The notes: generated by a model from the sequence alone, not told the origin. Positions 27,735 through 36,020 are shown, counted from the stretch's first letter. The stretch: DNA of 64,000 bases from Desulfoscipio geothermicus (GCA_016841905.1 JAENYF010000009.1:1-64000); one strand, 5' to 3'. Translations and numbers: made by a program.

Positions 27735-28030
27735 TAAAGATTAGAAGAAATTCCATGAAGGAGAAAAGTAGGCTGGACACAGACCCCCAGGGAGGGAGCG
27801 CCACCGACTGGAAGCGTTCTTGGGTTATGGCCAACTGAAGTTCCCTCCGGAGAAGCCGGCTGAAACCAATCAGGCAAGTAGGCCGGGACGTATTCTACCC
27901 ACGTTACAGGGTAGGGGGTATCGGATTATTCCTGTGCTCTAACTAAGTGGATCTGGTTGCTTAACCGGGTCAACTAGGGTGGTAACGCGGTGGCAACGCC
28001 TCTCGTCCCTTGGGGATGAGGGGCTTTTTT
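27735..28030 (+). promoter_or_regulatory. T-box leader, Phe specifier
   Basis: This is a full T-box riboswitch. Stem I shows AGTA (27767-27770) facing GAA (27837-27839), followed by one base and the specifier TTC (27841-27843, Phe). GGAG (27760-27763) pairs with CTCC (27845-27848) below the loop. The T-box sequence is at 27976-27990, with TGGT to pair with the tRNA end; its T suits the A73 of tRNA-Phe. A terminator stem at 27998-28024 is followed by six T residues. Uncharged tRNA-Phe should allow read-through into aroF-pheA. Confidence 0.88.
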
Positions 28031-28090
28031 GATTGCTCCTGCCATGGATTTTCCCGTACCTTGCTATGAGGGGGCCTGCTTTTTGGCGGG

Positions 28091-28160
28091 TCAACCAGGG
28101 TGGTACCGCGGAAGTAGCTCGTCGCTTTCGTCCCTGCGCGGACGTGTGACGGGCTTATTT
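28091..28160 (+). promoter_or_regulatory. Second T-box antiterminator/terminator without its own Stem I
   Basis: A second T-box sequence (28097-28111, AGGGTGGTACCGCGG) follows 60 bases after the first terminator. It is followed by a stem AGCTCGTCGC (28116-28125) with GTGACGGGCT, enclosing a smaller CGTCC/GGACG hairpin, and then an AT-rich tail. There is no room for a Stem I or specifier. It may be a remnant of a duplicated T-box, or a second checkpoint read by the same tRNA. Confidence 0.78.
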
Positions 28161-28183
28161 ATTTTCATATTGGAGGGATAGAG

Positions 28184-29197
28184 TTGGTAGTTGTTATGAA
28201 ACTTAATACCAACGCGGAACAAATTGCCACCCTGGACAAACGGTTAAAAGCTAGCGGTTATCAAACTCACTTAATCAGAGGCGCCAAGCGCATAGTGATT
28301 GGTGCCGTCGGAGACAGACGACCTGTTGAGCCGGCTGAGCTGGAATCCATGCCCGGTGTAGAAAAAGTACTGCGCATCATGAAGCCCTATAAACTAGTTA
28401 GCCGTGAAGTGCAGGAGACAGATACAATAATTAAAATCGGTGGTCTTGAGATTGGAGGAGATAAGCTAACAGTTATTGCCGGCCCGTGCGCTGTGGAAAG
28501 CCAGGAACAATTGCTGGCCGCCGCCCAGGCAGTGCGCCGGTCTGGAGCCAATGTGCTGCGGGGTGGTGCCTATAAGCCCAGGACCTCTCCGTATAGTTTC
28601 CAGGGTCTGGAGGAGGAAGGGCTGCGTTTGCTGGCGAAGGTAGGTGCGCAAACCGGGTTGGCCACAATTACCGAAGTGGTGGATGAAGAAAGCTTGCTTA
28701 CAGCTGTCCGGTATGTTGATATAGTACAAATAGGTGCCAGAAATATGCAAAATTTCCGCTTGCTGCGTGTAGCCGGAAAATCCGGTAAACCAGTTTTGTT
28801 AAAGAGGGGACTCTCGGCGACGGTGGAGGAATGGCTTATGGCAGCGGAATATATCGTAGCCTCCGGTAACGTGGAAGTAATATTGTGTGAACGTGGTATC
28901 CGCACCTTTGAGGACAGCACTCGCAATACATTGGATTTGAGTGCCGTAGCTCTGGCTAAACAACTTACGCACCTGCCGGTAATCGTTGATCCCAGCCATG
29001 CAACTGGTAAGCGGGAACTGGTGGGTGCCATGTCCAGGGCAGCGGTAGCGGCTGGGGCTGACGGGCTGATCATCGAAGTGCATCCAGACCCTGCGGTCGC
29101 GTTGTGTGACGGCCCCCAATCGTTGAATCCCTTAGAGTTCGAGGAGCTAATGGCCAGACTCCGTCCGCTGTCGGCGGCAGTAGGGAGGGAGTTGTAA
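28184..29197 (+). CDS. aroF: 3-deoxy-7-phosphoheptulonate (DAHP) synthase, type I-beta
   Basis: The enzyme condenses phosphoenolpyruvate and erythrose-4-phosphate, the first step of aromatic amino acid synthesis. The 337-residue protein has an N-terminal ferredoxin-like regulatory domain (about 1-75) and a TIM-barrel with GPCAVES, GGAYKPRTSPYSFQG, IGARNMQN, CERGIRTFE and VDPSHATGKRE. No chorismate mutase domain is attached. The TTG start has GGAGGG six bases upstream. The gene overlaps pheA by one base (TAATG) and follows the Phe T-box, so it answers to phenylalanine supply. Confidence 0.94.
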   Translation: MVVVMKLNTNAEQIATLDKRLKASGYQTHLIRGAKRIVIGAVGDRRPVEPAELESMPGVEKVLRIMKPYKLVSREVQETDTIIKIGGLEIGGDKLTVIAGPCAVESQEQLLAAAQAVRRSGANVLRGGAYKPRTSPYSFQGLEEEGLRLLAKVGAQTGLATITEVVDEESLLTAVRYVDIVQIGARNMQNFRLLRVAGKSGKPVLLKRGLSATVEEWLMAAEYIVASGNVEVILCERGIRTFEDSTRNTLDLSAVALAKQLTHLPVIVDPSHATGKRELVGAMSRAAVAAGADGLIIEVHPDPAVALCDGPQSLNPLEFEELMARLRPLSAAVGREL

Positions 29198-30333
29198 TGC
29201 GTACTTTGGGTTATCTGGGCCCCCCGGGTACTTTTTCACACACTGCTGCGTTGCATTATGCTGAATTGCACGGGTATGTACCCGTATGCTGCTCAAGTTT
29301 GGATGCATTGGTGCATAAGGTTGCCAACCGGGAGTTGACCTGCAGTATTGTGCCGGTTGAGAATTCTCAGGGCGGTTCAGTGGTGGAAACGCTGGATCTG
29401 TTAACCGAAGTGGAGGGAATATGGATAATTGCGGAATTATTACTTCCCGTTAAACAGCATCTGCTGGTGCGTCCTGGGGTTAGATTAGGTGATATAGAGA
29501 GAATATACTCTCATCCCCAGGCTCTGTCCCAGTGCCGTGGTTTTTTGAAAAAGCAATTACCTGACACGCCCGTAGTAGAAACGATTAGTACCGCCTCGGC
29601 GGCGCTAATCGTGGCTGATGCTGAGGCTGCCATTTATGCTGCAGTGGGCTCGCAAAGTGCTGCGGTCAGCTACGGGCTGCAAATATTGCTTGCTGATATA
29701 CAGGATCAAGCTGCTAACACAACCAGGTTTGTGGTGCTGGGCAAAGAAAAACCTGTCTTTTCCGGTGAGGCTAAAACATCGTTGGTACTGGCCGTACAGG
29801 ATGCCCCCGGTGCTTTGTGCCGCCTTTTAAATCCATTGGTGCAGCGGGAAATAAACCTGACGCGTATTGAATCAAGACCTGCCGGGAGCAAACTGGGTGA
29901 TTATATCTTTTTTATCGACTTTGAGGGGCATCCTGGTAGCCCTAACGTTGGGGAGGCTATCATGGAGCTGAGGATAAATTCCATGTGGCTAAAAGTATTA
30001 GGTTATTACCCGAGCGCTGCCCAGGTGGACAGTTCTATTCATCGGCAGACAGTGCAAGCGATTGATTTACCAAGCCTGCGCAGGGAAATCGATAGAGTAG
30101 ATGCAGAACTATTGAGTTTGTTAACTAGTCGCCAGCGACTGGTTGAACAGGTAGCAGCTTTTAAAAGTGTAGATACCGTGGTGGATAAAAAAAGGGAAAA
30201 GGAGATTTTATACAGGGTGAAAGAATTGGCTGAGCAAAATAGTATTGACCCGGATATGATAGAGGGGATTTATCGTCAAATATTTCAAGGAGCAGTACGT
30301 AGGCAGGTAGAAATGCTTACCTTATGCCAATAA
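29197..30333 (+). CDS. pheA: Prephenate dehydratase with ACT and C-terminal chorismate mutase domains
   Basis: This bifunctional enzyme converts chorismate via prephenate to phenylpyruvate. The domain order differs from E. coli PheA. The prephenate dehydratase is first (GYLGPPGTFSH at residue 5, NTTRF near 175). An ACT domain follows (about 195-270, with the phenylalanine-binding ESRP near 228). An AroQ-type chorismate mutase is last (about 290-365, LRREIDRVDAELLSLLTSRQRL). The ACT domain suggests feedback inhibition by Phe. It is the last gene of the unit and is followed by a terminator. Confidence 0.93.
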   Translation: MRTLGYLGPPGTFSHTAALHYAELHGYVPVCCSSLDALVHKVANRELTCSIVPVENSQGGSVVETLDLLTEVEGIWIIAELLLPVKQHLLVRPGVRLGDIERIYSHPQALSQCRGFLKKQLPDTPVVETISTASAALIVADAEAAIYAAVGSQSAAVSYGLQILLADIQDQAANTTRFVVLGKEKPVFSGEAKTSLVLAVQDAPGALCRLLNPLVQREINLTRIESRPAGSKLGDYIFFIDFEGHPGSPNVGEAIMELRINSMWLKVLGYYPSAAQVDSSIHRQTVQAIDLPSLRREIDRVDAELLSLLTSRQRLVEQVAAFKSVDTVVDKKREKEILYRVKELAEQNSIDPDMIEGIYRQIFQGAVRRQVEMLTLCQ

Positions 30334-30363
30334 ATGGGCGACTATTAACTTTAATTAGCTAAC

Positions 30364-30391
30364 AAGACCCGCATATTACGGCGGGTCTTAA
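30364..30391 (+). terminator. Terminator after pheA
   Basis: A perfect 9-bp stem (30364-30372 with 30381-30389) flanked by A/T sits between pheA and the convergent DUF151 gene, and overlaps the last bases of the latter. It may serve both strands. Confidence 0.8.
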
Positions 30392-30861
30392 TTTAAAGAT
30401 TTTTTAAATTCTTCAAGTGATTCACCAGATAGTTCCTCAAGAGCCTTTTTAACATCATCATCCACTATTTGCTGAATATCCAGCATTTGTCCCTGTAAGG
30501 ACTGGGAAATATTTATGGGTATCTCAGCCCTTAACGCCAGGGCTATGGCATCGCTGGGACGAACATCAATTAAATATTTATTTTTTCCAGATGATAGATA
30601 CAGCTCGGCAAAGTATGTGTTATCCTTTAAATTGGATATTTCTACGGCAGTGATACTGGCTCCTAGGGTTTGGCAAATGGTTAGTGTTACGTCATGGGTC
30701 AGAGGGCGATTTAGGGGAACGCCCTCCATAGCTAAAGCGATGGAATGAGCCTCTAAAAGCCCTACCCAGATAGGCAGTACCCGGTTTCCCGAGGTATCGG
30801 TGAGTAAAATTATTGGGCTGCCAGACATATCGTAAGCAATTCCTTTGACTTTTACAATCAT
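30388..30861 (-). CDS. Bifunctional nuclease family protein (DUF151)
   Basis: The 157-residue protein carries the DUF151 core: VLPIWVGLLEAHSIALAMEG, RPLTHD, and IDVRPSDAIALALRA. A plant homologue of this domain has RNase and DNase activity, but the bacterial role is unsettled. The C-terminus adds an acidic helical tail (VDDDVKKALEELSGESLEEF), common in bacterial members, where a UvrB/C-type helix is found. The ATG start has a GGAGGT site. It converges with pheA over the shared terminator. Confidence 0.88.
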   Translation of the reverse strand: MIVKVKGIAYDMSGSPIILLTDTSGNRVLPIWVGLLEAHSIALAMEGVPLNRPLTHDVTLTICQTLGASITAVEISNLKDNTYFAELYLSSGKNKYLIDVRPSDAIALALRAEIPINISQSLQGQMLDIQQIVDDDVKKALEELSGESLEEFKKSLN

Positions 30862-31001
30862 GAGACTATACCTCCCGGAGAAGTATATAGTGTTGGCTAA
30901 TCTGTTGGACCGACAATGAGACAGTTACCTGTATATATGCTCAATGCTTTGTGGTTATTCTATCACTTAATTATATGTTGTAAAATGTAGATAACTTATA
31001 T

Positions 31002-31346
31002 TTATCCTTTTTCGAGGAGCAGCAAACTAAGCAGCCAGCTGATGATACCTGTAATTATTGCGCCCCAAAAAGCGCCACCGAAACTAAGCACATCAAATCC
31101 CGGCACTAACCAGGCAGCAACAGCAAAGGTAATAGCATTAATTATAAAGATAAACAGGCCTAGAGTAATTACCGTTAAGGGAAAGGTCAGCAGCATGAGC
31201 ACTGGGCGCAAAAATGTGTTGACAATACCTAGTGCTGCCCCGGCCAACAGTGCCGGGATGATACCGGAAATGCGAATGCCTGCCAGTAAATGATCAGCCA
31301 GTACTAAGGCCAATGCGTTAAGCAAAAAAGTCAACAACCAGTTCAT
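31002..31346 (-). CDS. Four-TM membrane protein, phage holin superfamily IV-like (PF04020 type)
   Basis: This 114-residue protein is almost entirely hydrophobic with four membrane segments. It contains the family pattern ALALVLADHLLAGI near the start and ALGIVNTFLRPVLMLLTFPLTVITLGLF in the middle. The family is named after holins but is widespread in bacterial chromosomes with no known lytic role. GGGAGG precedes the ATG. Confidence 0.82.
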   Translation of the reverse strand: MNWLLTFLLNALALVLADHLLAGIRISGIIPALLAGAALGIVNTFLRPVLMLLTFPLTVITLGLFIFIINAITFAVAAWLVPGFDVLSFGGAFWGAIITGIISWLLSLLLLEKG

Positions 31347-31465
31347 AGATACTTCCCTCCGGTTTTCTAGTTACAATATAACATTTTTCCAAGCATAAAT
31401 GAAACAAAAAAAGCAATATAAGAATAGTCCTAATTTAAATATATGACAATAACGGTGGTGTTGTT

Positions 31466-31760
31466 ATGCAAAATTGGCATGATATAGAAAAGGGCGTAGG
31501 AGTTAAACCCCTATGGGAATCAAGTTAACATTTGCTATTCCGGATTACTTAGTAAATGTGGTGCGGACCAGGTGTATCCGCATTGTGGTTACAGCGACCC
31601 TAATAATTGGCAGGAATCTATGACCACGAATATGGACCGCACGTCCAGAGGGTGGGAGAAAAACGTGCCGATGAAAAACCATACTTTAACTTTTTACTTT
31701 AAGGATAGCGCGAACAACTGGGATAATAACTGCGGTTATAATTGGATAGCCAGAGCATAA
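31466..31760 (+). pseudogene. Frameshifted CBM25-like carbohydrate-binding protein
   Basis: Two frames join into one carbohydrate-binding protein of about 97 residues. ATG 31466 starts MQNWHDIEKGVGV. After one surplus base in the A/C run at 31505-31511, the next frame continues NPYGNQVNICYSGLLSKCGA and ends with the starch-binding pattern WEKNVPM and FKDSANNWDNNCGYNW. Read without a shift, the first frame stops at 31528. This is a disrupted gene or a sequencing slip in the AAACCCC stretch. Small proteins with this domain probably bind alpha-glucans. A terminator follows. Confidence 0.78.
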
Positions 31761-31774
31761 TTTAGCTTAAAGAG

Positions 31775-31814
31775 CAGGCTCCATAACTAATGTACCTCAC
31801 GGAGCCTGTTTTTT
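31775..31814 (+). terminator. Terminator after the CBM-like gene
   Basis: An 8-bp stem (31775-31782 with 31801-31808) with an 18-base loop is followed by six T residues. Confidence 0.75.
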
Positions 31815-31817
31815 GTA

Positions 31818-31848
31818 TTGTAATGTTTTATCACATTTATGGTATAAT
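31818..31848 (+). promoter_or_regulatory. Probable promoter for the TtcA-like gene
   Basis: A perfect TATAAT (31843-31848) lies 40 bases before the ATG at 31888. The -35 (TTGTAA, 31818-31823, spacing 19) is weak. The box lies inside the longest open frame, which argues that the frame's first ATG (31813) is not the start. Confidence 0.5.
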
Positions 31849-31887
31849 AACCCTATTGTCTGCCAAATATCATGTACACAAGATAGG

Positions 31888-32688
31888 ATGTTAAGCTTGC
31901 AGGATACTTATTTAAAATGGTTTAAGGGCAAAGTGAAAAAAGCGATGACTCATTACCAGATGATTTGTGATGGTGACCGAGTGGCCGTAGGACTGTCTGG
32001 TGGCAAAGATAGCATGGCGCTTTTGCAGGTGCTCCATATGATCCGTCGGGAAGTCCCTGTGCGTTATGACTTGCATGCTATATTCGTCAATCCTGGCTGG
32101 CCTATGGATGTTGACATAATGGCTGATTTCTGTCTGCAAAGGGATATACCATTCACTAATAAATTAACTGATATCGGCGAGGTCGTTTTCACGGAGCGGC
32201 AGGAGAAAAATCCCTGTGCGTTGTGCGCTAACCTGCGCCGGGGAGCGATTAACAACACAGCTCGGGCTTTGGGCTTAAATAAACTGGCTTTAGGTCATCA
32301 TCTAGATGATGCTATTGAGACTTTTATGATGAGTTTGATTTATACTGGACAATTTAGGACTTTTTCTCCGGTGACTTACATGGATCGCAGTAATATCACC
32401 TTGATTCGCCCCCTGATTTTTATGACTAGACAAACCGTGGATACTTTTGTGAAGCGTTATGGACTGCCGGTAGTGAAGAGTCTGTGCCCAGTCAACGGTA
32501 AAACCAAAAGAGAAGAAATGAAAGAACTGGTGGAAATGCTGGATGAACGCTATCCCGATTTAAAAACCCGATTTTTAACTGCTTTTCAGACCTTGGACCC
32601 CCAAAATTTGTGGCCGCCTATGGTTAACCGTCATTTGGCCAGGGGTGGTATAGATAAAGGGGAAGGAGTTAAGAATGGAATTGAATAA
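31888..32688 (+). CDS. ttcA: TtcA-like PP-loop tRNA thiolation enzyme
   Basis: This is an ATP-binding PP-loop protein of the TtcA/TtuA type, which activates tRNA cytidine for thiolation. The 266-residue protein shows the PP-loop GLSGGKDSMALL (residues about 34-45), a CALC pair, GHHLDDAIETFMM, and a third cysteine in LCPVNGKTKREE. The three cysteines are those that hold an iron-sulfur cluster in TtcA. The longer frame from 31813 is rejected because it includes the promoter. The 3' end overlaps the next gene by 14 bases. Confidence 0.85.
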   Translation: MLSLQDTYLKWFKGKVKKAMTHYQMICDGDRVAVGLSGGKDSMALLQVLHMIRREVPVRYDLHAIFVNPGWPMDVDIMADFCLQRDIPFTNKLTDIGEVVFTERQEKNPCALCANLRRGAINNTARALGLNKLALGHHLDDAIETFMMSLIYTGQFRTFSPVTYMDRSNITLIRPLIFMTRQTVDTFVKRYGLPVVKSLCPVNGKTKREEMKELVEMLDERYPDLKTRFLTAFQTLDPQNLWPPMVNRHLARGGIDKGEGVKNGIE

Positions 32689-33118
32689 AAAGTATAGATA
32701 TGCTGCCGGACAGGCCATGATTGGTATTGCGATATTTTTGCTAATTTATACCTATTTTTTTTATAATATATATCAGCCGTTGCCTGGTATGGCGGAAAGT
32801 TGGGGTAAGGCATTGTTATTGTCCCTAACGGCTGTTCTGGTTGGTTTGTTGATAGAATTGGGACGGTTTTGGGGACAAGTTTTAGAAGTAAAAATAAATA
32901 CTGATTTGCTTATCCTCCAGGGTGGGCCCGCAGCTGTGCTTAGCCTGGTACCGGAACCTCTCTGGCTGCAGGCCGGAGATCATACTTACCCATATATTTT
33001 TTTGGGGGACCCAGTCGTTACCGGAATATCCGGGGTATGGCTGGGAGTCGTTTTGTTTCGTTCCATATTCACTAATAAAAATGTTAAAGAAGATGTATGC
33101 AACCAAAAAAAAGAATAA
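32675..33118 (+). CDS. Hypothetical three-TM membrane protein
   Basis: I do not recognise the family. The 147-residue product has three clear membrane segments, at about 14-34, 44-62 and 112-128, and an ending rich in charged residues (TNKNVKEDVCNQKKE). It overlaps the TtcA-like gene by 14 bases with a GGGGAAGGAG site inside that gene, so it is translationally coupled to it. Functional coupling is not implied by anything seen. Confidence 0.75.
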   Translation: MELNKKYRYAAGQAMIGIAIFLLIYTYFFYNIYQPLPGMAESWGKALLLSLTAVLVGLLIELGRFWGQVLEVKINTDLLILQGGPAAVLSLVPEPLWLQAGDHTYPYIFLGDPVVTGISGVWLGVVLFRSIFTNKNVKEDVCNQKKE

Positions 33119-33188
33119 TTTTTTTAACTCCCGGCAGGAAATTTATGGAAAGCATGCAATATTTTATAAGTGGAGGTGACACCAAAAA

Positions 33189-33926
33189 ATGTACAAAAGA
33201 TATGGTGAAGTTCTGCTAAGGCTGGAAGAACTAGGTGCACGTGCTGGTAAACTTAATAACAGTGACCGGAATGAACTCCAGAGTTTACTAGAGGAACAGG
33301 AGTGGCTTGGTACTACGATGATTAAAAAGGCTAAATCCAATTTAGAAGAGATCGATGGGACTTTTGAAAAAATTTTTGATTGGATGATTGATGTTTCTGA
33401 TTTAATTGACCGTGCTGCAGGTGAAGCCGGTACCCCCGAAGATTTGTTGAAATTGGAAAATATCATGGATGATGTGGTTAAAATAAAGGAGCAATTGAGA
33501 CAGCTAATACTGGACAAACGTTTTACCCATGCTGTAACCAAGCAGGCTGGGAATTTAGTGCAGGATGCACGCCTTGAAGCAGCCCCGGCTACGGCTCAGG
33601 TGCGAGTAGATACTCTATCTGTATCTAAGGTAAAACCGATTGAAATCACGGAGTCAAAGCAACCATCAAGTCAAAATACTTTGATAAACGACACCCCGGT
33701 GACGGTAGAATCGCTTATGGTGTTACCGGCTAATACAGGTAGGCCGGCACAAAAGAAATCAAACAAAAAAAGTAATAAATCCAAGTATATGGCTGGTAAT
33801 CAATATCAGCCACCTCAGGAATTGCTAGTATCGATAGCAGAAAAAATATCACCAGCAACGCAGCTTAGACTATTGGAAGATGCCAATCAATTCATTGCGT
33901 TTAACTTGCCGGGGCCTGAAAAGTAA
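33189..33926 (+). CDS. Hypothetical coiled-coil protein
   Basis: I do not recognise this 245-residue soluble protein. The N-terminal two thirds read as long amphipathic helices (LLRLEELGARAGKLNNSDRNE, LEEIDGTFEKIFDWMIDVSDL, LENIMDDVVKIKEQLRQL). A low-complexity basic linker follows (RPAQKKSNKKSNKSKY), then a short helical C-terminus (ELLVSIAEKISPATQLRLLEDA). GGAGGTGACACC precedes the ATG. It follows the membrane protein gene by 70 bases, with no terminator between. Confidence 0.7.
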   Translation: MYKRYGEVLLRLEELGARAGKLNNSDRNELQSLLEEQEWLGTTMIKKAKSNLEEIDGTFEKIFDWMIDVSDLIDRAAGEAGTPEDLLKLENIMDDVVKIKEQLRQLILDKRFTHAVTKQAGNLVQDARLEAAPATAQVRVDTLSVSKVKPIEITESKQPSSQNTLINDTPVTVESLMVLPANTGRPAQKKSNKKSNKSKYMAGNQYQPPQELLVSIAEKISPATQLRLLEDANQFIAFNLPGPEK

Positions 33927-33999
33927 GAAAGATATACCAGTCAGCAAATTAATTAGCTGATCTCATTAACACATCGGACATATAAATGACTAATAGAAG

Positions 34000-34465
34000 T
34001 TAATTATGTTTTTTGGCCATTGCTCCTACCGGGCAAGCCTCAACACACGCTCTGTAGCTAGTGCAACTACTTTGGCCTAAGGGTGCACTAGCGAAAGTGG
34101 TGACCACTCACTAGTAGCCGCGCCGGGCAAAACTAAGTATGCCATTACCGTTAAGCCGGCAAGCCCGGACACACTGGCCACAGAGCAAGCATTTGTTGGG
34201 ATCATAAATAATCGTCCGCCTGTGGGCCGCGGGTTTTCACTACTAGTCCTTCGGTAACAGGTAGTGTATAGGCAGGTACCGGGGGGGGGCAGGCTTTCAA
34301 CTTCAACGAAACAAAGTCTACATGAGGCAGCACGAGGTGCTTCTTCACGGTACGCGCACAGGTGGGGAATATATATATGATTTCCAGGGCTACCCAAAGC
34401 AATAGTTCACCCTGCATAGCACGAATTTGGCGGTCATCAATAGTTAAATTTATTATTGCTGCCAT
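34000..34465 (-). pseudogene. Degraded NuoG/HydA-like 2Fe-2S and 4Fe-4S ferredoxin-domain protein
   Basis: Reading the minus strand through three frames reconstructs one iron-sulfur protein. It begins MAAIINLTIDDRQI and GELLLWVALE. After a shift it reads YIPHLCAYREEAPRAASCRLCFVEVE. After a second shift at the nine-C run (34280-34288 region) it reads YTLPVTEGLVVKTRGPQ. It ends DPNKCLLCGQCVRACRLNG and CVEACPVGAMAKKHN with two in-frame stops between. This is the N-terminal ferredoxin module of NuoG, HoxU or NADH-linked [FeFe] hydrogenase subunits. A good GGAGGGGA site survives before the ATG. Confidence 0.82.
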
Positions 34466-34524
34466 AATTGCTTCCCCTCCCTGTACTCCTTATCCTTTTC
34501 CCATACCAAGTAAGGCGGTGTCAA

Positions 34525-34653
34525 TTAAACTACAGCCTTGTATTGGGGCGGGCAAGCTATCGTGTAGCTGTCATACTTGACGCATTTTTCCTGGTCAATA
34601 ACCTTAATCCGGTCATCATTGTCATGAATAGCTTCTTCCGGGCAGCTGCCCAG
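34525..34653 (-). pseudogene. Remnant of a NuoF/HydB-like C-terminal ferredoxin domain
   Basis: Immediately upstream (in minus-strand order) of the degraded NuoG-like gene, about 42 codons read SCPEEAIHDNDDRIKVIDQ then EKCVKYDSYTIACPP and end in a stop. This is the C-terminal 4Fe-4S segment of a NuoF/HydB-type flavoprotein. Two of the expected cluster cysteines are tyrosines. The rest of the gene is absent and a stop lies just before the fragment. NuoF followed by NuoG is the normal order in such operons. Confidence 0.7.
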
Positions 34654-34705
34654 TTAGTAATATGTTTTTTTCTGTAGCTGTTTATTGGATAAGTACGTGA
34701 TGATA

Positions 34706-34753
34706 TTAAAAAGGACGTTATACCATGTTTTAATTAACAGGGTATAACGTCCT
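34706..34753 (-). terminator. Terminator after menG
   Basis: A perfect 13-bp stem (34712-34724 with 34741-34753) is followed on the minus strand by five T residues (34707-34711). It lies 130 bases beyond the menG stop. Confidence 0.85.
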
Positions 34754-34883
34754 ATTATTCGCTAATCGGTGCTTAATAATCACGCTGATTAAAGCGGAAA
34801 ATATACCCTAGTAGGGGGATAGCGTTTAAATAAATTGCTAAAAACTGCAATCTGAAAAATACTAATAAGTAATAATATGTTGC

Positions 34884-35591
34884 TTAATGTAGTTTATGCC
34901 CTAGGTGCATTGCTGCCACTCCCCCGGTGTATGCTTTTACTTCAATATCAACAAGACCGGCCTGTCGAAACATATCCACCAGTTCCTGACGACCGGGAAA
35001 ATCCCTGGCTGATTCCTGCAGCCAGGAGTATTGCTGGTAGCTTTTTGCCAGCAGTTTACCGAGAAACGGCATAACATAGCCGAAATAAGCATAATAAAGC
35101 TCCCTAAATACGGGCAGGGTAGGCTGGGATGTTTCCAGACACACCACTTGGCCACCCGGCTTGGTAACTCGAGTCATTTCCTGCAGCACGCGCAGGTAGT
35201 CCGGAACATTGCGCAGGCCAAAGCCAATGGTCACATGGTCAAAGTAATTATCATCAAATGGTAATTCCATAGCGTTACCATGCAGCAGTTGCACCTGCTG
35301 TAAGTTCCGGGCTTGCACTTTGTCCCGGCCTATTTGGAGCATATTTTGGCTGAAGTCCAGCCCGCAGACTGTGCCGTCTGGTCCGACAGCTTCGGCCAGA
35401 GCGATAGTCCAGTCAGCTGTACCGCAGCACACGTCCAAAGCCCTTTGGCCTTTTTGTACCCGCATGCGTTTCATAGTATCCTTGCGCCAGGCTTTGTGAC
35501 GTTGAAAGCTGATCACCGAGTTCATAAAGTCATATTTACCAGAAATAGATTCAAATACATCATGTACTCGCTCTTCTTTAGATTGATACAT
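34884..35591 (-). CDS. menG: Demethylmenaquinone methyltransferase (UbiE/MenG family)
   Basis: The enzyme performs the last step of menaquinone synthesis, an SAM-dependent C-methylation at the membrane surface. The 235-residue protein has the SAM-binding motif [14 protein letters not shown], then [21 protein letters not shown] and CLETSQP. The N-terminal [17 protein letters not shown] is family-typical. The length is standard. It is followed by its own terminator, and upstream of it there is no clear gene for about 430 bases. Confidence 0.92.
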   Translation of the reverse strand: MYQSKEERVHDVFESISGKYDFMNSVISFQRHKAWRKDTMKRMRVQKGQRALDVCCGTADWTIALAEAVGPDGTVCGLDFSQNMLQIGRDKVQARNLQQVQLLHGNAMELPFDDNYFDHVTIGFGLRNVPDYLRVLQEMTRVTKPGGQVVCLETSQPTLPVFRELYYAYFGYVMPFLGKLLAKSYQQYSWLQESARDFPGRQELVDMFRQAGLVDIEVKAYTGGVAAMHLGHKLH

Positions 35592-35769
35592 TGCCGTCCC
35601 CTTCTAACTTAACTCTTTAACGGTCGCGCGAAAAACTACAATATTAGTTTCGTAGCCTGACGGTAATGCCAGTCTATCATCAGTATATCATTGTAGTATA
35701 AATCTTAACAGGGCAGGGGTATTGTATATTTTGTCTTTTTTTACTAGAGACCGAAAAAGGTAAGAGTCT

Positions 35770-35916
35770 ATGCCAGGTTATATTGAATAAGTTCGAGCTA
35801 ATCTTTAAGAGCCTTACGGAGCTATTAACCAAAAATTAACAGGTGATGATATTGAACTTTTGCAACAGATAATAGTCAAGCTGAATTATGGATTAAGTCT
35901 AGATTATATTTCTTAA
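35770..35916 (+). pseudogene. Possible short coding remnant
   Basis: The frame from ATG 35770 reads 48 codons with two internal TAA stops. The second half is protein-like (NQKLTGDDIELLQQIIVKLN), with codon use like the neighbours. I cannot name a family. It may equally be chance. The surrounding stretch 35592-36020 holds no other gene I can support. Confidence 0.25.
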
Positions 35917-36020
35917 TGATAATGCTCAAAATAAGTTGAGCACGGCAGGTTAGCATGGGCTACCTGCTTTTAGGTGGTCTGGTGGGAGTGACACTACCTT
36001 TATTAAATGGAGGGCAGGCA

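Noticed and set aside
34202-34465. An 87-residue protein as an intact gene
   Set aside because: It is only the first and third parts of a frameshifted iron-sulfur protein; the middle part with CRLCFVEVE is in another frame.
35592-36020. A coding gene upstream of the 58-residue protein
   Set aside because: The only protein-like stretch (35770-35916) has two in-frame stops and no recognised family; kept as a low-confidence remnant only.
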